Assembly (NCBI GenBank): GCA_016702505.1
Contig: JADJDU010000009.1
Location: 184,098-248,097, forward strand
Reading direction: 5' to 3'
From: Microthrixaceae bacterium
GTDB taxonomy: Bacteria > Actinomycetota > Acidimicrobiia > Acidimicrobiales > Iamiaceae
DNA length: 64,000 nucleotides
Shown in pieces: positions 8,348 through 17,956 of the stretch. Both the position numbers and the translations under genes were made by a program. The notes beneath the pieces are model-generated. The model saw only the letters and a list, made by a program, of their open reading frames with translations. It was not told where the DNA came from and did not search any database. Positions within the stretch are counted from its first letter, which is position 1. Every line of letters begins with the position of its first letter.

Positions 8348-8836
8348 ATGCCCAGCTTTGACGTGGTGTCCGAGGTCGACATGCAAGAGGTCCGCAACGC
8401 GGTGGACCAGGCTGCCCGAGAGCTGACCACCCGCTACGACTTCAAGGGAACCAACTCCAGCATCGAACTGGGCGAGGACGAGATCAGGATGGCCACCTCC
8501 TCGGAGGACCGGCTGGTGGCCATGCGCACCATGCTCGAAGAGAAGCTGGTCCGTCGGAAGGTGTCGCTGAAGTCGATCGACTACGGCAAGGTCGAGGAGG
8601 CCTCCGGCGCCACCGTCCGTCAGAAGGCGGCCATCGTGGCCGGCATCTCATCGGACAAGGCCCGGGAGTTGAACAAGTTCATCAAGGGCCTGAACCTCAA
8701 GGGCATCCAGAGCCAGGCCCAAGGCGACCAGCTTCGGGTCAACGGCAAGAAGCGCGACGACCTGCAGGCCGTCATCGCCGACCTCAAGGCCGCCGACCTC
8801 GGCATCCCGCTCCAGTTCAACAACTTCCGGGACTGA
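8348..8836 (+). CDS. yajQ: YajQ-family nucleotide/c-di-GMP-binding protein
   Basis: This 162-residue protein has the YajQ (DUF520) hallmarks throughout: MPSFDVVSEVDMQEVRNAVDQAARELTTRYDFKGT at the N-terminus, a central KLVRRKVSLKSIDYG segment, and KEIK-type repeats ending GIPLQFNNFRD. Family members have two ferredoxin-like lobes and several bind cyclic di-GMP or nucleotides in the cytoplasm. A GGDEF protein is encoded 3 kb away, which makes c-di-GMP binding plausible but unproven. It is a standalone gene just after a strong terminator. Confidence 0.92.
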   Translation: MPSFDVVSEVDMQEVRNAVDQAARELTTRYDFKGTNSSIELGEDEIRMATSSEDRLVAMRTMLEEKLVRRKVSLKSIDYGKVEEASGATVRQKAAIVAGISSDKARELNKFIKGLNLKGIQSQAQGDQLRVNGKKRDDLQAVIADLKAADLGIPLQFNNFRD

Positions 8837-8917
8837 TCCCCGGCACCACGCTGCTCGGCGGTGCCATGCTGTTTCGCAGGTGGCCCGTCGCCACGCCGTG
8901 GCTCCAACCCCGAGGAG

Positions 8918-9766
8918 CTACTGCCACTCGCCTCCACGGAGGCGGGCGATACGATCCTCCATCGGCGGGTGGGTGGTGAACAGCTTGGAGAACTGCACCT
9001 TCTGCCCGTTGAACGGGTTGGCGATGTAGGCGCCGGCCTGGACCGGGTCCACGCTGGAGGGCACCATGCGAGTTCCACGGTCGAGCTTCTCGAGCGCCCG
9101 GGCCAAGGGTTCGCCGGTGCCCAGCATGCGAGCCGCGGAACGGTCAGCCTCGTACTCGCGGCTGCGGCTGAGCGCCATCTGGAGGAGTCCGGCCGCCAGC
9201 GGGGCCAAGATGATCAGGGCCAGTTGACCGATCACGTTGTCGTTGCGATCCCGGCCTCCACCACCGAACATGGCCCCCCACATCGCCATGCGGGCCAGGA
9301 AGGTGATGCCCATGGCCACGGCCGCTGCCACCGATCCGATGAGGATGTCGCGGTTGCGGACGTGGCTGACCTCGTGAGCCAACACTCCCTGGAGTTCCTC
9401 CCACGACAACACGTCGAGGATGCCCTGGTTCACGCAGACGGCGGCGTGCTTGGGACTGCGACCGGTGGCGAAGGCATTGGGTTGAGGGTCCGGCGACACG
9501 TACAGCCGGGGCATAGGGATATCAGCTTTGGTGGCCAGATCACGAACGATGGCGTGATAGCGGGGCATCTGCTGTTCTGAGACCTCGACGGCCCGGGCCG
9601 AGCGGATGGCCAACTTGTCGCTGAACCAGTACGAACCGCCCACGAAGACCAGGCCGATGCCGAGTCCGATGGCAGCCCCGCCCTGGCCTCCCAGGGCTCC
9701 GCCCACCACGATGAGCAGGCCACCGATGCCGGCGAGCAGGACGACGGTCTTGATGTTGTTCTTCAT
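8918..9766 (-). CDS. htpX: HtpX-family M48 zinc metalloprotease
   Basis: This 282-residue membrane protease has two N-terminal hydrophobic helices (residues about 7-24 and 31-46), the zinc motif HEVSH near 130 followed by two more hydrophobic stretches, and a C-terminal REYEADRSA segment supplying the third zinc ligand. FTTHPPMEDRIARL closes the catalytic domain. HtpX degrades misfolded membrane proteins from the cytoplasmic side. Length is normal and the gene stands alone, convergent with yajQ. Confidence 0.93.
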   Translation of the reverse strand: MKNNIKTVVLLAGIGGLLIVVGGALGGQGGAAIGLGIGLVFVGGSYWFSDKLAIRSARAVEVSEQQMPRYHAIVRDLATKADIPMPRLYVSPDPQPNAFATGRSPKHAAVCVNQGILDVLSWEELQGVLAHEVSHVRNRDILIGSVAAAVAMGITFLARMAMWGAMFGGGGRDRNDNVIGQLALIILAPLAAGLLQMALSRSREYEADRSAARMLGTGEPLARALEKLDRGTRMVPSSVDPVQAGAYIANPFNGQKVQFSKLFTTHPPMEDRIARLRGGEWQ

Positions 9767-9874
9767 GGTTCGTCTCCCGGGCCCTACCTGGGGCTCCGAG
9801 CTGAACGCTACCGTGCGGCCCCGAAAGAACAGGTAAGACCACGGTGCGCGTAAACGCCGGCGCTCCGGGAACGT

Positions 9875-11863
9875 TCAGTCTTCGGACGGCGCGGAGTCGG
9901 CCCGGGCTCTGATCTCCTCGACCACGCCGGGGTCGGCCAGGGTGGTGGTGTCACCCAGCTCTCGGCCTTCGGCGACGTCTCGCAGCAGGCGACGCATGAT
10001 CTTGCCCGATCGGGTCTTGGGGAGGTCGTCGGTGAAGATGATCAGCTTGGGTCGACTGATGGGTCCGATCTTGGTGGCCACGTGGCCGCGCAGTTCCTGG
10101 CCGACCGCATCGGATGCTTCCACTCCACCCTTGAGGGTCACGAACGCCACGATGGCCTGGCCGGTGGTGTCGTCTTTGGCTCCCACCACCGCCGCTTCGG
10201 CCACCCTGGGGTTGTCGACCAGTGCCGATTCGACCTCGGCGGTGGAGATCCGATGGCCGGAGACGTTCATGACGTCGTCGACCCGGCCCAGCACCCACAG
10301 GTAGCCGTCGTCGTCGAGTTTGGCGCCGTCACCGGCGAAGTAGCGACCGGGGAACCGACCCCAGTACGCGTCGCGATAGCGCTGGGGGTCTCCCCAGATG
10401 CCCCGCAACATCGATGGCCACGGCTCGGTCAAGGTGAGGTAGCCGCCGCCACGGCTCACCGCCTGGCCTTGATCGTCGACCAGTTCGGCGGCGATCCCTG
10501 GCAGCGGGAAGGTGGCCGAGCCGGGCTTGGTGGTGGTGTGACCCGGCAACGGCGAGATCATGATCGCCCCGGTTTCGGTCTGCCACCAGGTGTCCACGAT
10601 GGGACAGCGACCTCCCCCGACGTTGTGGTGGTACCAGACCCAGGCTTCGGGGTTGATGGGTTCTCCCACCGAACCCAACAACCGCAGCGACGACAGGTCG
10701 TGACCAGCGGGCTCGTCGGTACCCCACTTCATGAAGGTCCGGATGGCCGTAGGCGCGGTGTAGAGGATGGTGACGCCGTATCGCTCCACCAGGTCCCAGA
10801 ACCGGTCCCGGCCCGGCGTGTCAGGAGTGCCTTCGTAGAGCACCGAGGTGGCCGCGTTGGCCAGTGGCCCGTACACCACGTAGCTGTGACCGGTAACCCA
10901 GCCGATGTCGGCCGTGCACCAGTACACGTCGGTGTCGGGATGGAGGTCGAAGACGTAGCGGTGGGTGTATGCGACCTGCACCAGGTAGCCCCCGGTGGTG
11001 TGCATAATCCCCTTGGGCTTGCCGGTGGTCCCCGACGTGTAGAGCAGGTAGAGGAGGTCCTCGCTCTCCATGGCCTCGGGGGCACAGTGGGCATCGGCGT
11101 CAGCCATCAGGTCGTGGTACCAGTGGTCTCGACCTGCGGTCATGGCCGTGTCGACGGTGGCGCCCGAGGAGGCGAGGCGGTCCACCACCACGACGTGCTC
11201 GATCGACGGGGTGGAAGCCAGGGCCACGTCCACGGTGGGCTTGAGCAGGCCCGGTTGGCCACGGCGCCATCCACCGTCGGCGGTCACCAGTACCTTGCAC
11301 TCGGCGTCGTTGATGCGATCGGCGAGAGAGTCGGCGGAGAACCCTCCGAACACAACGGAATGGGGGGCACCGATCCGGGCGCAGGCCAGCAACGTGACCG
11401 GGAGCTCGGGGATCATCGGGAGGTAGACGGCGACCCGGTCACCGCGCTCGATGCCCAGATCCTTGAGCACGTTGGCGAACCGTTCGACTTCGGCCAGCAG
11501 TTCTGAGTAGGTGATGGTCCGGGTGTCGCCGGGTTCTCCCCCCCAGTGGTAGGCCACCCGATCGCCGAGACCGGCAGCGACGTGGCGGTCCAGGCAGTTC
11601 TCCGACACGTTGAGACGGCCACCGTCGAACCACCGGGCATCGGGCAGGTCCCAGTCCAGGACCGATGTCCATGGGTTGGACCAGTCGACCAGCTCAGAGG
11701 CCTGCCGAGCCCAGAACGCCAGACGGTCGGCATCGGCCTCGGCTTGGAGGGAGTCCGAGTTGACGAGAGCGTCAGCGGCGAACCCCGATGGCGGGGCGAA
11801 CTTCCGATCCTCGAGGAGGTAGTCCTCGATGGTGGCATCACTCGGCTGGCTGGTGTCGGTCAT
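9875..11863 (-). CDS. acs: Acetyl-coenzyme A synthetase
   Basis: This 662-residue AMP-forming enzyme activates acetate to acetyl-AMP and then acetyl-CoA. It has the ANL-superfamily P-loop YTSGTTGKPKG (near residue 275), the WWQTETGAIMISP acyl/adenylate site, the hinge GRVDDVMNVSGHRIST and the C-terminal PKTRSGKIMRR whose lysine (near 622) is the usual regulatory acetylation site. The start at ATG 11863 gives a standard length. It stands alone between htpX and a GGDEF protein on the same strand. Confidence 0.95.
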   Translation of the reverse strand: MTDTSQPSDATIEDYLLEDRKFAPPSGFAADALVNSDSLQAEADADRLAFWARQASELVDWSNPWTSVLDWDLPDARWFDGGRLNVSENCLDRHVAAGLGDRVAYHWGGEPGDTRTITYSELLAEVERFANVLKDLGIERGDRVAVYLPMIPELPVTLLACARIGAPHSVVFGGFSADSLADRINDAECKVLVTADGGWRRGQPGLLKPTVDVALASTPSIEHVVVVDRLASSGATVDTAMTAGRDHWYHDLMADADAHCAPEAMESEDLLYLLYTSGTTGKPKGIMHTTGGYLVQVAYTHRYVFDLHPDTDVYWCTADIGWVTGHSYVVYGPLANAATSVLYEGTPDTPGRDRFWDLVERYGVTILYTAPTAIRTFMKWGTDEPAGHDLSSLRLLGSVGEPINPEAWVWYHHNVGGGRCPIVDTWWQTETGAIMISPLPGHTTTKPGSATFPLPGIAAELVDDQGQAVSRGGGYLTLTEPWPSMLRGIWGDPQRYRDAYWGRFPGRYFAGDGAKLDDDGYLWVLGRVDDVMNVSGHRISTAEVESALVDNPRVAEAAVVGAKDDTTGQAIVAFVTLKGGVEASDAVGQELRGHVATKIGPISRPKLIIFTDDLPKTRSGKIMRRLLRDVAEGRELGDTTTLADPGVVEEIRARADSAPSED

Positions 11864-11946
11864 GACTACGGCTCCGTTCCCCTGGTCCGCTCGGCGCCGG
11901 TCACCCTACCCAGACCACGCCGCCGCCGGCGCCGCCAGACCGACCC

Positions 11947-13611
11947 CTATGAGACGCGGACCCCCAGCGCGGCGGGCGCTGCCCTACCCATGGTGGGGGC
12001 GGTGTTCGCTGCACCCGAAACCACCCCCAACGGGCGGCCCGCGGTTTCGTCGGGAACCAGGGCGAGGTCGATGCCCAGGCTGGCGAGCCGAGTCAGCGAT
12101 GCCTCGGTCACGCCGGCCACTCCGGTGCGCGAACCCATTCGGGCGGTGAGACCCAACACCGAGGCGACCAACGCTGCTCCGTTGGGGGCTGACCCCGGGG
12201 CTGCCGGGTCGAAGAGGCGTGCGTCGAGCCACACCTGGTCGGCTTCGAGGTCTCCCAACAGGCGTAACGACCCGAAACGAGCCCCGAATCGGTCGACGGC
12301 AACCGCGAACCCTTCAGCCTGGAGGGCCTTGAGTCCGGCGAGTGCCCCCTCGTCCCCGCCCAGCAGCACCATCTCGTCCATGGCGAAGGTGATGTGGCTT
12401 CGTTCGAGGCCCAGGTCATCGGCGGCCCGTGACAACCAGGCCGCAGCCGCGCCGGCCCCGAGGGGGAGGTTGGGGACATGGATCAGGTGTCGTTGTGGTT
12501 GACCGAGTCGACGACGGGTGTGGCGCTCGACCATCTTCAGGACCGAGATGAGGGTGTCGAAGGTGACCAGGGCATCGGCCGGGCGGAGCACTACGTCGTG
12601 TTGGACGGGCTGACCCGAGGCCACCGAGACCACCGGGTGGCTCCACAGCTCGACCACGGTGTCGTCGTCGCTTCCCGTGGCCCGCGGCTCTCCGTCGCCG
12701 GGGTGGGACCAAGCGTCGACGACGTCGCCGTGGTGTTCGTCGGGGCCGAAGGATCGGTGGCGTTCGGCTCTCGCTCTGGTCTTGAAGGCGTACATGTCGA
12801 CGTCGGCTCGGACCATCAACTCCTGGACCCGCCGATCGGCTTCGGGGCCGGGCTCGGCCACCGCCACCCCGGTGGACAGGTTCAGGTCGGGCATTGCTGG
12901 CCCCACCGACACCGTGGTGACCTGTTGGAGAAGGGACCGACAGCGGGCCTCGACGTCTTGGGCCGATGGGGCGATGATGGCCGCGGCGAACTCGTCACCG
13001 GACAGTCGGGCCACCATTGATCCCCGCGGGACTGCGGCTCCGATGGCAGACGCCACCGCCACCAGGGCGGCGTCCCCCATGGCGTGGCCGTATGTGTCGT
13101 TGACGGATTTGAAGTCGTCCACGTCGAACAGGGCGACGCCGACCCAGGGTCCGGACCTGTCGCTCAGGAGCCGCCGGAGCTCGGAGCGGAACCGGCGCCG
13201 GTTCCATAGGCCGGTCAGTTCGTCGCGGTGGGCGGCGGTGGCCAGCTCTCGTGTGACCCGATGTTCGGCGGTCCGGTCCTCGACCGCCACCACCAGGTAT
13301 GGGCGTCGGCCCGGTTCGCTGACCAGGGAGACCTGTTGACGCCACCACACCGCGTCGATCGGGGCGCCGAGCGCTCCCTCGACCACCAGCGTCTCGCCGG
13401 GCACGACCCGTTCGAGCATTGACACCAGGTCGGAGCGCTGGCCACCGATGGGAACGGGCCACACCTGGCCGATGAGTCGGTGCAACGGAGTGTCGAGCGC
13501 GGTGCACATGGCTCGGTTCACGGCCATGACCGTGCCGTCGCCGGCGTCGACGATCGCCATGGGGCAGGGGGCGTGGTTGAAGGCGGAGGCGTCGCGGCGT
13601 TGGACAGACAT
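11947..13611 (-). CDS. PAS-GGDEF-degenerate EAL signalling protein
   Basis: This 554-residue protein has an N-terminal PAS-like domain (about 1-115: FNHAPCPMAIVDAGDGTVMAVNRAMC), then a GGDEF domain starting DELTGLWNRRRFRSEL. Its active-site signature is RLSGDEFA (near 201-207); SGDEF variants can be active diguanylate cyclases. The C-terminal 220 residues follow an EAL fold: ELWSHPVVSVASGQPVQHDVVLRP sits where EALLR should be, so the catalytic glutamate is missing, and later metal-binding motifs are not recognisable. The likely role is c-di-GMP synthesis with an EAL-derived sensory or binding domain. A conserved cytoplasmic YajQ protein is nearby. Confidence 0.8.
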   Translation of the reverse strand: MSVQRRDASAFNHAPCPMAIVDAGDGTVMAVNRAMCTALDTPLHRLIGQVWPVPIGGQRSDLVSMLERVVPGETLVVEGALGAPIDAVWWRQQVSLVSEPGRRPYLVVAVEDRTAEHRVTRELATAAHRDELTGLWNRRRFRSELRRLLSDRSGPWVGVALFDVDDFKSVNDTYGHAMGDAALVAVASAIGAAVPRGSMVARLSGDEFAAAIIAPSAQDVEARCRSLLQQVTTVSVGPAMPDLNLSTGVAVAEPGPEADRRVQELMVRADVDMYAFKTRARAERHRSFGPDEHHGDVVDAWSHPGDGEPRATGSDDDTVVELWSHPVVSVASGQPVQHDVVLRPADALVTFDTLISVLKMVERHTRRRLGQPQRHLIHVPNLPLGAGAAAAWLSRAADDLGLERSHITFAMDEMVLLGGDEGALAGLKALQAEGFAVAVDRFGARFGSLRLLGDLEADQVWLDARLFDPAAPGSAPNGAALVASVLGLTARMGSRTGVAGVTEASLTRLASLGIDLALVPDETAGRPLGVVSGAANTAPTMGRAAPAALGVRVS

Positions 13612-13683
13612 CTTGAATGTGATCCTGTGCCCGCCCCCGCTGGTTGGGGGTCATTCTGCCTCAGGAACGGCGGTCGTGCTCGC

Positions 13684-13833
13684 TCAAACGCAGGGGGTGG
13701 TCGTGGCCGGCGTGGTGACCCATTCGGCCACCGTGAACCCGCCCAGGCCATCGGGATCGACCAATGCCTCGGCTTCTCGTATCCGACTGGCCCCCTCCAG
13801 TGCCTGGCGACCGCCCCTGATGCCGCCATCGGC
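13684..13833 (-). other. In-frame continuation of midA beyond a TGA codon
   Basis: Directly after the midA stop (TGA 13834-13836) the same frame stays open for 49 codons to a TGA at 13684. The residues look like the conserved C-terminal end of the MidA family (ASRIREAEALVDPDGLGG, then FTVAEWV). The TGA follows a Trp codon where a residue is expected. This is either a nonsense mutation, a sequence error or readthrough. Confidence 0.55.
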
Positions 13834-14850
13834 TCACCAGCTCCGACCTTGGGTCACCAGGTCGTCGATCCCGTGGGCCTCGAGGAACTCGGCCTGGGAC
13901 CGGTGGGTGGCCGCCTCGGCCACCACCAGGAGCTGATCGAGGGCGACCTCGGTGGTGATATCACACGATCCAGGTGCTTCTAGCGGTGATCCGGCCCGCT
14001 GGTGGGATGCGTAGGTGCGCAGCCACTCCGTCCACGGCCTTCGAGCCATCTCAGCCGAGGTGGACATGTAGTCGATCACCACCACCCGCCCGCCCTCGGA
14101 CCGGGTGAGGTCAATGGCTGATGCCAGCCAGTGCCCGGCCTCGTGGTGGACCGGGAAGCGGGCCCCGAGTACCGGGTTCCCACCCTGATGAGCGCACCAC
14201 GCCCGTTGTGTGGCCGGCAGCGGCCGGTAGCCCTCCACCAGCGTCGGCACCGGTTGTTCGCCGTGGAGCGCGTCGACGACCTCTCGGCCAGGTACCTGGC
14301 CGACGTCGACGGTGACCTCCACCCACCCCTGGTCCCCGAGCTCCACCAGGGCGAACGGAAGGTTGTCGAGCAGCTCGTTGGCGAGGATCACCACCGGACC
14401 GGGGAGCAGCTCCCCCGGCGCCGGCATGTCGGGGCGCGTGTCCACGCCATCGGGATGACTGGCCCACTGGACCTCGGCGACCTCGACCAGAACGTGGTGA
14501 AGGGCGTCGAGACACCGGGGTGAGGCTGCCCTCATGGCCCGGGCCAGCGTCCCCGGACCGGCTCCGGCCTCGACCAAGACGAACGAGGCCGGAGATCCGA
14601 GCTCGTCCCACCAGGAGTCGAGGGCCCGGGCCATCACCGCTCCGAACAACGGGCCCACCTCGGGGCTGGTCAGGAAGTCCCGGCGTCGACCTGCCCCTGA
14701 CCCACCCGCATAGAAACCCACCTCTGGCGTGTACAGGGCGTGGGCCATGAACTCGTCGTAACCGATGGGCCCACCGTCAGCGATGTGGGCGAGGATCGCT
14801 GCTTCGAGCGGTCCGGAACGGCCCGGCACCGGCTCGGGTGCCGGCTCCAC
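13834..14850 (-). CDS. MidA/NDUFAF7-family SAM-dependent methyltransferase (complex I assembly)
   Basis: 338 residues to the first stop. The N-terminus DGGPIGYDEFMAHALYTPEVGFYAGG and the AdoMet site FVLVEAGAGPGTLARAM (near 88-103) are characteristic of the MidA (DUF185) family. The mitochondrial member NDUFAF7 symmetrically dimethylates an arginine of the NuoD homologue NDUFS2 and is required for complex I assembly. The gene starts 3 bases after nuoN stops, at the end of the complex I operon, which supports the same job here. An in-frame TGA at 13834 appears to remove about 49 conserved C-terminal residues (see the adjacent entry). Confidence 0.85.
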   Translation of the reverse strand: MEPAPEPVPGRSGPLEAAILAHIADGGPIGYDEFMAHALYTPEVGFYAGGSGAGRRRDFLTSPEVGPLFGAVMARALDSWWDELGSPASFVLVEAGAGPGTLARAMRAASPRCLDALHHVLVEVAEVQWASHPDGVDTRPDMPAPGELLPGPVVILANELLDNLPFALVELGDQGWVEVTVDVGQVPGREVVDALHGEQPVPTLVEGYRPLPATQRAWCAHQGGNPVLGARFPVHHEAGHWLASAIDLTRSEGGRVVVIDYMSTSAEMARRPWTEWLRTYASHQRAGSPLEAPGSCDITTEVALDQLLVVAEAATHRSQAEFLEAHGIDDLVTQGRSW

Positions 14851-14853
14851 CGA

Positions 14854-16380
14854 CTACTTGCCCAGGGACAGGGTGAAGGTGGCGTGGTCGGCCAGGTCGG
14901 CCACCAGGTTGGGCATCACACCGACCACCACGGTGACGGCCAAGGTGACACCGACAGCAGCGGCCAGCGCCACGGGGATCCGCACCGGCGTGGTGTCACC
15001 GTCGGGGACGTCGTCCATGAACATGGTGCGCATGACACCCAGGTAGTACCCGAGGCTGATGACCGAGTTGACCGCCATGGCCACCGCGGCGGCGTAGGCC
15101 AGTGCGGTGTGGGCGCTGACCACGGCGGTGAACAGCTGGAACTTGGCGAACCAGCCGACGGCCGGCGGGATACCACCGAGAGCGAACAGGAACACGGCCA
15201 TGGCCACGGCCAGGCCGGGGGCATAACTGAACAGCCCGCCCCAGCTGGCCAGTTCACCCGATCGGGTGCGCCGGCTGACGGTGATGATCACGGCAAAGGC
15301 GCCGAGGTTCACCACCGTGTAGATCAGCAGGTACAGCACGATCGACGACAGCACCTGAGACGAGGTTCCGGCATCGCCGGCACCCACCGCGGCCAACGGG
15401 GCCAGGATGAAGCCGGCCTGGGCCACCGACGAGTAGGCGAACAGGCGCACCACGTTGGTCTGACGCAGGGCGATCACGTTGCCCACGGTCATGGTGAGCA
15501 CGGCCAGGATGAACATGAACGGCCGGATCACGTCGGCACGACCGAAGAAGCCGATGAACACCAACTGGAGCATGGCCACGAAGCCAGCCGACTTCGACGC
15601 CACCGACAAGAAGGCGGTGACCGGGGTGGGCGCACCCTCGTAGGTGTCGGGGGCCCAGTTCTGGAACGGCACGGCCGACACCTTGAAGGCGAACCCGACC
15701 AGCGTGAAGATGATGCCCAGCACGGCGACGGGCTTCTGGCCGAACGAGCCGGCCACCTGCACGCCGATCTCGGAGATCAGCGTGGTCCCGGTGCCGCCGA
15801 AGATCAGCGACATGCCGTAGAGCATCACGCCGGTGGCGAACACGCCCATCAGGTAGTACTTCATGCCGGCTTCGATGCCGGTCTGGGTGCGCTTGCGCCA
15901 GGCGGCCAGCAGGTAAGTGGGGATCGAGAGCATCTCGAAGGCCACGAAGATGGTGATCAGGTCCCGAGACGACGACATGACCATCATGCCGAACACCGCG
16001 GCCAACAGCAGTTGGTAGTACTCGCCTTCGGGGTAGTCACCCTCGGCGATCTGGTTGGTCGAGATCAGGACGGTGATGTAGCCGGCCACCAGGAACAGGC
16101 CCTTGAGCACCAGCGAGAAGTCGTCGACGACGTAGCCGCCCCCGAACATCACGCCGGCATCGGCGTCACGCATGTGCAGGGTGAGCAGCGGCACCACGGC
16201 CGCCAACATGCCGATGCCGGCGAACGACGACGCCGTCCAACGGCTGCCCTCGTCGGTGAAGACGTCGATCAGCAGGCAGATCACCAGGGTGGCCAGGATG
16301 ACCAGCTCCGGGGCGAGCGCGTGCCAGTCGATGTCTGGCCGGACGAAACCGCCGGCCGCGGCGAGGAGGACGGAAGACAT
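14854..16380 (-). CDS. nuoN: NADH-quinone oxidoreductase subunit N
   Basis: This 508-residue antiporter-like proton-pumping subunit of complex I has about 14 helices. Characteristic segments include FEMLSIPTYLLAAW, KYYLMGVFATGVMLYGMSLIFG, FKVSAVPFQNWAPDTYEGAPTPVTAF with the key Lys in the pumping helix, and FKFQLF-like late helices. It follows nuoM with a 3-base gap and precedes the MidA gene. Confidence 0.96.
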   Translation of the reverse strand: MSSVLLAAAGGFVRPDIDWHALAPELVILATLVICLLIDVFTDEGSRWTASSFAGIGMLAAVVPLLTLHMRDADAGVMFGGGYVVDDFSLVLKGLFLVAGYITVLISTNQIAEGDYPEGEYYQLLLAAVFGMMVMSSSRDLITIFVAFEMLSIPTYLLAAWRKRTQTGIEAGMKYYLMGVFATGVMLYGMSLIFGGTGTTLISEIGVQVAGSFGQKPVAVLGIIFTLVGFAFKVSAVPFQNWAPDTYEGAPTPVTAFLSVASKSAGFVAMLQLVFIGFFGRADVIRPFMFILAVLTMTVGNVIALRQTNVVRLFAYSSVAQAGFILAPLAAVGAGDAGTSSQVLSSIVLYLLIYTVVNLGAFAVIITVSRRTRSGELASWGGLFSYAPGLAVAMAVFLFALGGIPPAVGWFAKFQLFTAVVSAHTALAYAAAVAMAVNSVISLGYYLGVMRTMFMDDVPDGDTTPVRIPVALAAAVGVTLAVTVVVGVMPNLVADLADHATFTLSLGK

Positions 16381-16383
16381 GGG

Positions 16384-17937
16384 TCAGTTCCCGCCCAGGG
16401 CGGCCAGGCTGTGGATCACGGCCGCGTCGGTGACCCGGAAGATCAGGTTGGGGTAGACGCCCAGCACCACGATGAAGAGGATCATGGGCGCCCACGCGAG
16501 GTAGTCGGTGAGGTGCATGTCGTGGATGTGCTCGTGCTCGAACTCCTCGGTGGGAGTACCGAACGCCACCCGCTGGAGGAGCCAGAGGAGGTAGCCGGCG
16601 GCGAGCACGGTTCCGATGGCGGCCACCACCATGTACACCCGGAACAGCTCTTCGCTCAGTCCGGCGCCAGGGTTGTAGGCCGACAAGATGGCCGGGAACT
16701 CACCCCAGAAGCCGGCCAGACCGGGCAGGCCGAGAGAGGCCATGGCGCTGAAGCCGAGCAACCAGCCCATGTGAGGGGCCTGGAGCAGCAAGCCACCAAG
16801 CCGCTTGATCTCGAGGGTGTGGAACCGGTCCTTCACCGAACCGGCGATGAAGAACAGCATCCCGGTGATGAGGCCGTGGGCAACCATGCCGAAGATGGCG
16901 GCATTGATGCCGAACGGTGTGAGGGTGGCGATGCCCAGCATCACGTAACCCATGTGGGCCACCGATGAGAAGGCGATGAGACGCTTCATGTCGGTCTGGG
17001 CCAGACAGCCCAAGGCACCGTAGATGATGCCGATGACGGCCAAGCCGCCGATGATCGGCGCCCACCACTTGGCCCCTTCGGGCAGGATCGGGATGGCGAT
17101 GCGCACGAACCCGTAGGTTCCGAGCTTCAGCAGCACGGCGGCCAGGATGACCGAACCCTGGGTGGGGGCCTGGGTGTGGGCGTCGGGCAGCCAGGTGTGG
17201 AACGGGAACATCGGCACCTTGATGCCGAAGCCCATGAAGAAGCCACCGAAGATCAAGATGGCGGTGTTCTTGGCCAGGGTGGATCCGCCCCATTCGCTCA
17301 AGGCGACCATGGAGAAGGTGTGGCGCATCTCGCCGCCGATGCTGATCTCGGGCGACAAGAAGTAGGTGGCCAGGATGGCCACGATCATCAAGGCCGAACC
17401 GAAGGCGGTGTAGAGGAAGAACTTGAGCGACGCGTACTTGCGCTGCTCACCACCGAACACACCGATCATGAAGTACATCGGCAGCAGCACGAACTCGAAG
17501 AAGACGAAGAACAGGAGCAGGTCCTGGGCCACGAAGCTGCCGATCATCCCGGTCTCGAGGATCAGGATGAGGATCAGGAAGACCTTGGGGTTGTGGGGCT
17601 CGGGGAAGTGGTCCCACGAGTACACGATCACCAACGGCACCACGAACACCGTCAGGGCGATGAGCGGCAGCGAGATGCCGTCGATGCCCATGATGTAGCG
17701 GCTGTTGATCACCTCGATCCATGTCTTGTCCTGGAAGAACTGCAACGTGGCGCCGTGGTCGTAGTCGAAGTTCGCCAGCAGGGCGACACCGACACCGAAC
17801 ACCACCAGGCTGGTGGCCAGCGCCACCACCTTGTGCAGGGTCTCCTCAGTCTTCGGGATGGCCAGCATCACCGCCGCCCCCACCAGAGGTAGGAACACGA
17901 CGGCGGTGGCACCCCAGCCGTTGAGCAGGTCCTTCAC
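16384..17937 (-). CDS. nuoM: NADH-quinone oxidoreductase subunit M
   Basis: This 517-residue membrane subunit of complex I has about 14 helices and starts at GTG 17937. Diagnostic segments are NSRYIMGIDGISLPLIALT, FFVFFEFVLLPMYFMIGVFGG, VPMFPFHTWLPDAHTQAPTQGSV and FSSVAHMGYVMLG. These are the conserved proton-channel helices of the Mrp-antiporter-like subunits. It sits between nuoL and nuoN. Confidence 0.97.
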   Translation of the reverse strand: MKDLLNGWGATAVVFLPLVGAAVMLAIPKTEETLHKVVALATSLVVFGVGVALLANFDYDHGATLQFFQDKTWIEVINSRYIMGIDGISLPLIALTVFVVPLVIVYSWDHFPEPHNPKVFLILILILETGMIGSFVAQDLLLFFVFFEFVLLPMYFMIGVFGGEQRKYASLKFFLYTAFGSALMIVAILATYFLSPEISIGGEMRHTFSMVALSEWGGSTLAKNTAILIFGGFFMGFGIKVPMFPFHTWLPDAHTQAPTQGSVILAAVLLKLGTYGFVRIAIPILPEGAKWWAPIIGGLAVIGIIYGALGCLAQTDMKRLIAFSSVAHMGYVMLGIATLTPFGINAAIFGMVAHGLITGMLFFIAGSVKDRFHTLEIKRLGGLLLQAPHMGWLLGFSAMASLGLPGLAGFWGEFPAILSAYNPGAGLSEELFRVYMVVAAIGTVLAAGYLLWLLQRVAFGTPTEEFEHEHIHDMHLTDYLAWAPMILFIVVLGVYPNLIFRVTDAAVIHSLAALGGN

Positions 17938-17956
17938 GGTTTCGACTCCCTCGTCC

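Noticed and set aside
14740..16968. 742-codon plus-strand open frame over nuoN/nuoM
   Set aside because: Antisense to two certain nuo genes; composition is Gly/His/Asp/Gln-rich noise.
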